From assembly GCA_016790385.1 (NCBI GenBank), contig JAEUNV010000175.1, forward strand, positions 1 through 6,403: a stretch of DNA of 6,403 nt, in the 5' to 3' direction. The DNA is from Zoogloea sp. (GTDB lineage: Bacteria > Pseudomonadota > Gammaproteobacteria > Burkholderiales > Rhodocyclaceae). Positions within the stretch are counted from its first letter, which is position 1. The number at the start of each line of letters is the position of its first letter. The position numbers and the translations under genes are program-made. The notes below the pieces were generated by a model that was given only the letters and a program-made list of their open reading frames with translations, made no database searches and was not told the DNA's origin. Below are positions 5,991 through 6,403 of this stretch, in pieces.

Positions 5991-6403
5991 GAACGCCTGC
6001 CCGCATCGAACCCCTGGTGGCCGACGGCCTGGTGGATGGCGTGATCCGCCAGCTCATGAGCGGCAAGGAGGCCATGGTCTATGTTGTCCAGTGTGGCGAC
6101 GAGGTGCGCTGCGCCAAGGTGTACAAGGAGGCCAACAAACGCGGCTTCCACACCGCGGTGGACTACATCGAGGGGCGCAAGGTCAAGAACAGCCGTCAGG
6201 CCCGGGCCATGGCCAAAGGATCCCGCTATGGCCGTCAGGAGCAGGAGGCAGCCTGGCAGCACGCCGAGGTGGACGCCCTGCGCCGCCTCGCCGAGGCGGG
6301 TGTTCGGGTGCCCACGCCCTACCAGTTTCACGAGGGTGTGCTGCTGATGGAGCTGGTGGCCGACGCTGACGGCGAGCCGGCACCGCGCCTCAATGATGTG
6401 GCG
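5987..6403 (+). CDS. RIO1-family serine protein kinase, N-terminal part (runs off window)
   Basis: Atypical protein kinase of the RIO family. In archaea and eukaryotes RIO kinases act in small ribosomal subunit maturation, while the bacterial members are little characterised. The visible 139 residues contain the N-lobe: the RIO nucleotide-binding loop SGKEAMVYVV (25-34), the conserved lysine in CAKVYK (Lys44), the flexible segment rich in Arg and Lys (RKVKNSRQARAMAKGSRYG, 64-82), the helix with EVDALRRL (94-101), VPTPY (108-112) and the hinge LLMELV (119-124). The window ends before the catalytic loop and the metal-binding Asp, so activity cannot be judged. Start 5987 is the only usual start codon (ATG, GTG or TTG) in this frame between about 5903 and the conserved domain. 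It overlaps the stop of the short upstream ORF and has no Shine-Dalgarno of its own. Confidence 0.88.
   Translation, partial: MRTPARIEPLVADGLVDGVIRQLMSGKEAMVYVVQCGDEVRCAKVYKEANKRGFHTAVDYIEGRKVKNSRQARAMAKGSRYGRQEQEAAWQHAEVDALRRLAEAGVRVPTPYQFHEGVLLMELVADADGEPAPRLNDVA

Noticed and set aside
5629..6075. Upstream extension of the minus-strand gene giving a 308-residue protein
   Set aside because: The extension runs through the intergenic inverted repeats and opposite the RIO kinase, has low-complexity Arg/Pro-rich sequence, and the internal ATG at 5628 has a good ribosome binding site.
1..6403. Mobile element, CRISPR array, tRNA or defence system
   Set aside because: No transposase or integrase frame, no regularly spaced repeats, no cloverleaf-like sequence and no defence-type protein is visible. 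All substantial genes are accounted for.

Overview
This window looks like a chromosomal segment from a GC-rich betaproteobacterium. The order Rhodocyclales is my best guess, from the character of the proteins and the gene layout, and I could not confirm it by a search. Most of the window is a complete sulfate-uptake operon on the + strand: a periplasmic sulfate-binding protein (sbp, 342-1355), two membrane permease subunits (cysT 1355-2191, cysW 2191-3081), the ATPase (cysA 3083-4195) and the LysR-type regulator CysB (cysB 4195-5139). Three of the four junctions are TGATG stop/start overlaps and the fourth has a one-base gap, so the five genes almost certainly share one transcript and are translationally coupled.

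How they work together: Sbp captures sulfate (possibly also thiosulfate) in the periplasm and delivers it to the CysT-CysW channel. CysA hydrolyses ATP to drive import for cysteine synthesis. CysB, in the enteric model, activates sulfur-assimilation genes when sulfur is limiting. Here its gene is the last one of the transporter operon, so uptake and regulator would be co-expressed.

Bases 1-341 hold no convincing gene. They contain a short direct repeat, a nearly symmetrical 15-bp palindrome, a two-step hairpin and an AT-rich block before sbp that probably carries the promoter and regulator site.

Downstream of cysB, and convergent with it, is a 159-residue conserved-hypothetical-type gene on the - strand (5149-5628), with a likely winged-helix fold and a strongly basic tail. 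A 293-bp divergent intergenic region follows (5629-5921), with two inverted repeats, one of them a perfect 10-bp arm pair overlapping a -10-like GATAAT. Then comes a 22-codon upstream ORF (5922-5990) whose stop overlaps the start of a RIO1-family protein kinase gene (5987 to beyond the window end).

I found no mobile element, CRISPR array, tRNA, rRNA or previously undescribed multi-gene system. The items most worth a second look are the upstream ORF before the RIO kinase, the intergenic inverted repeat, the hairpin at the cysA-cysB junction and the small winged-helix-like protein.
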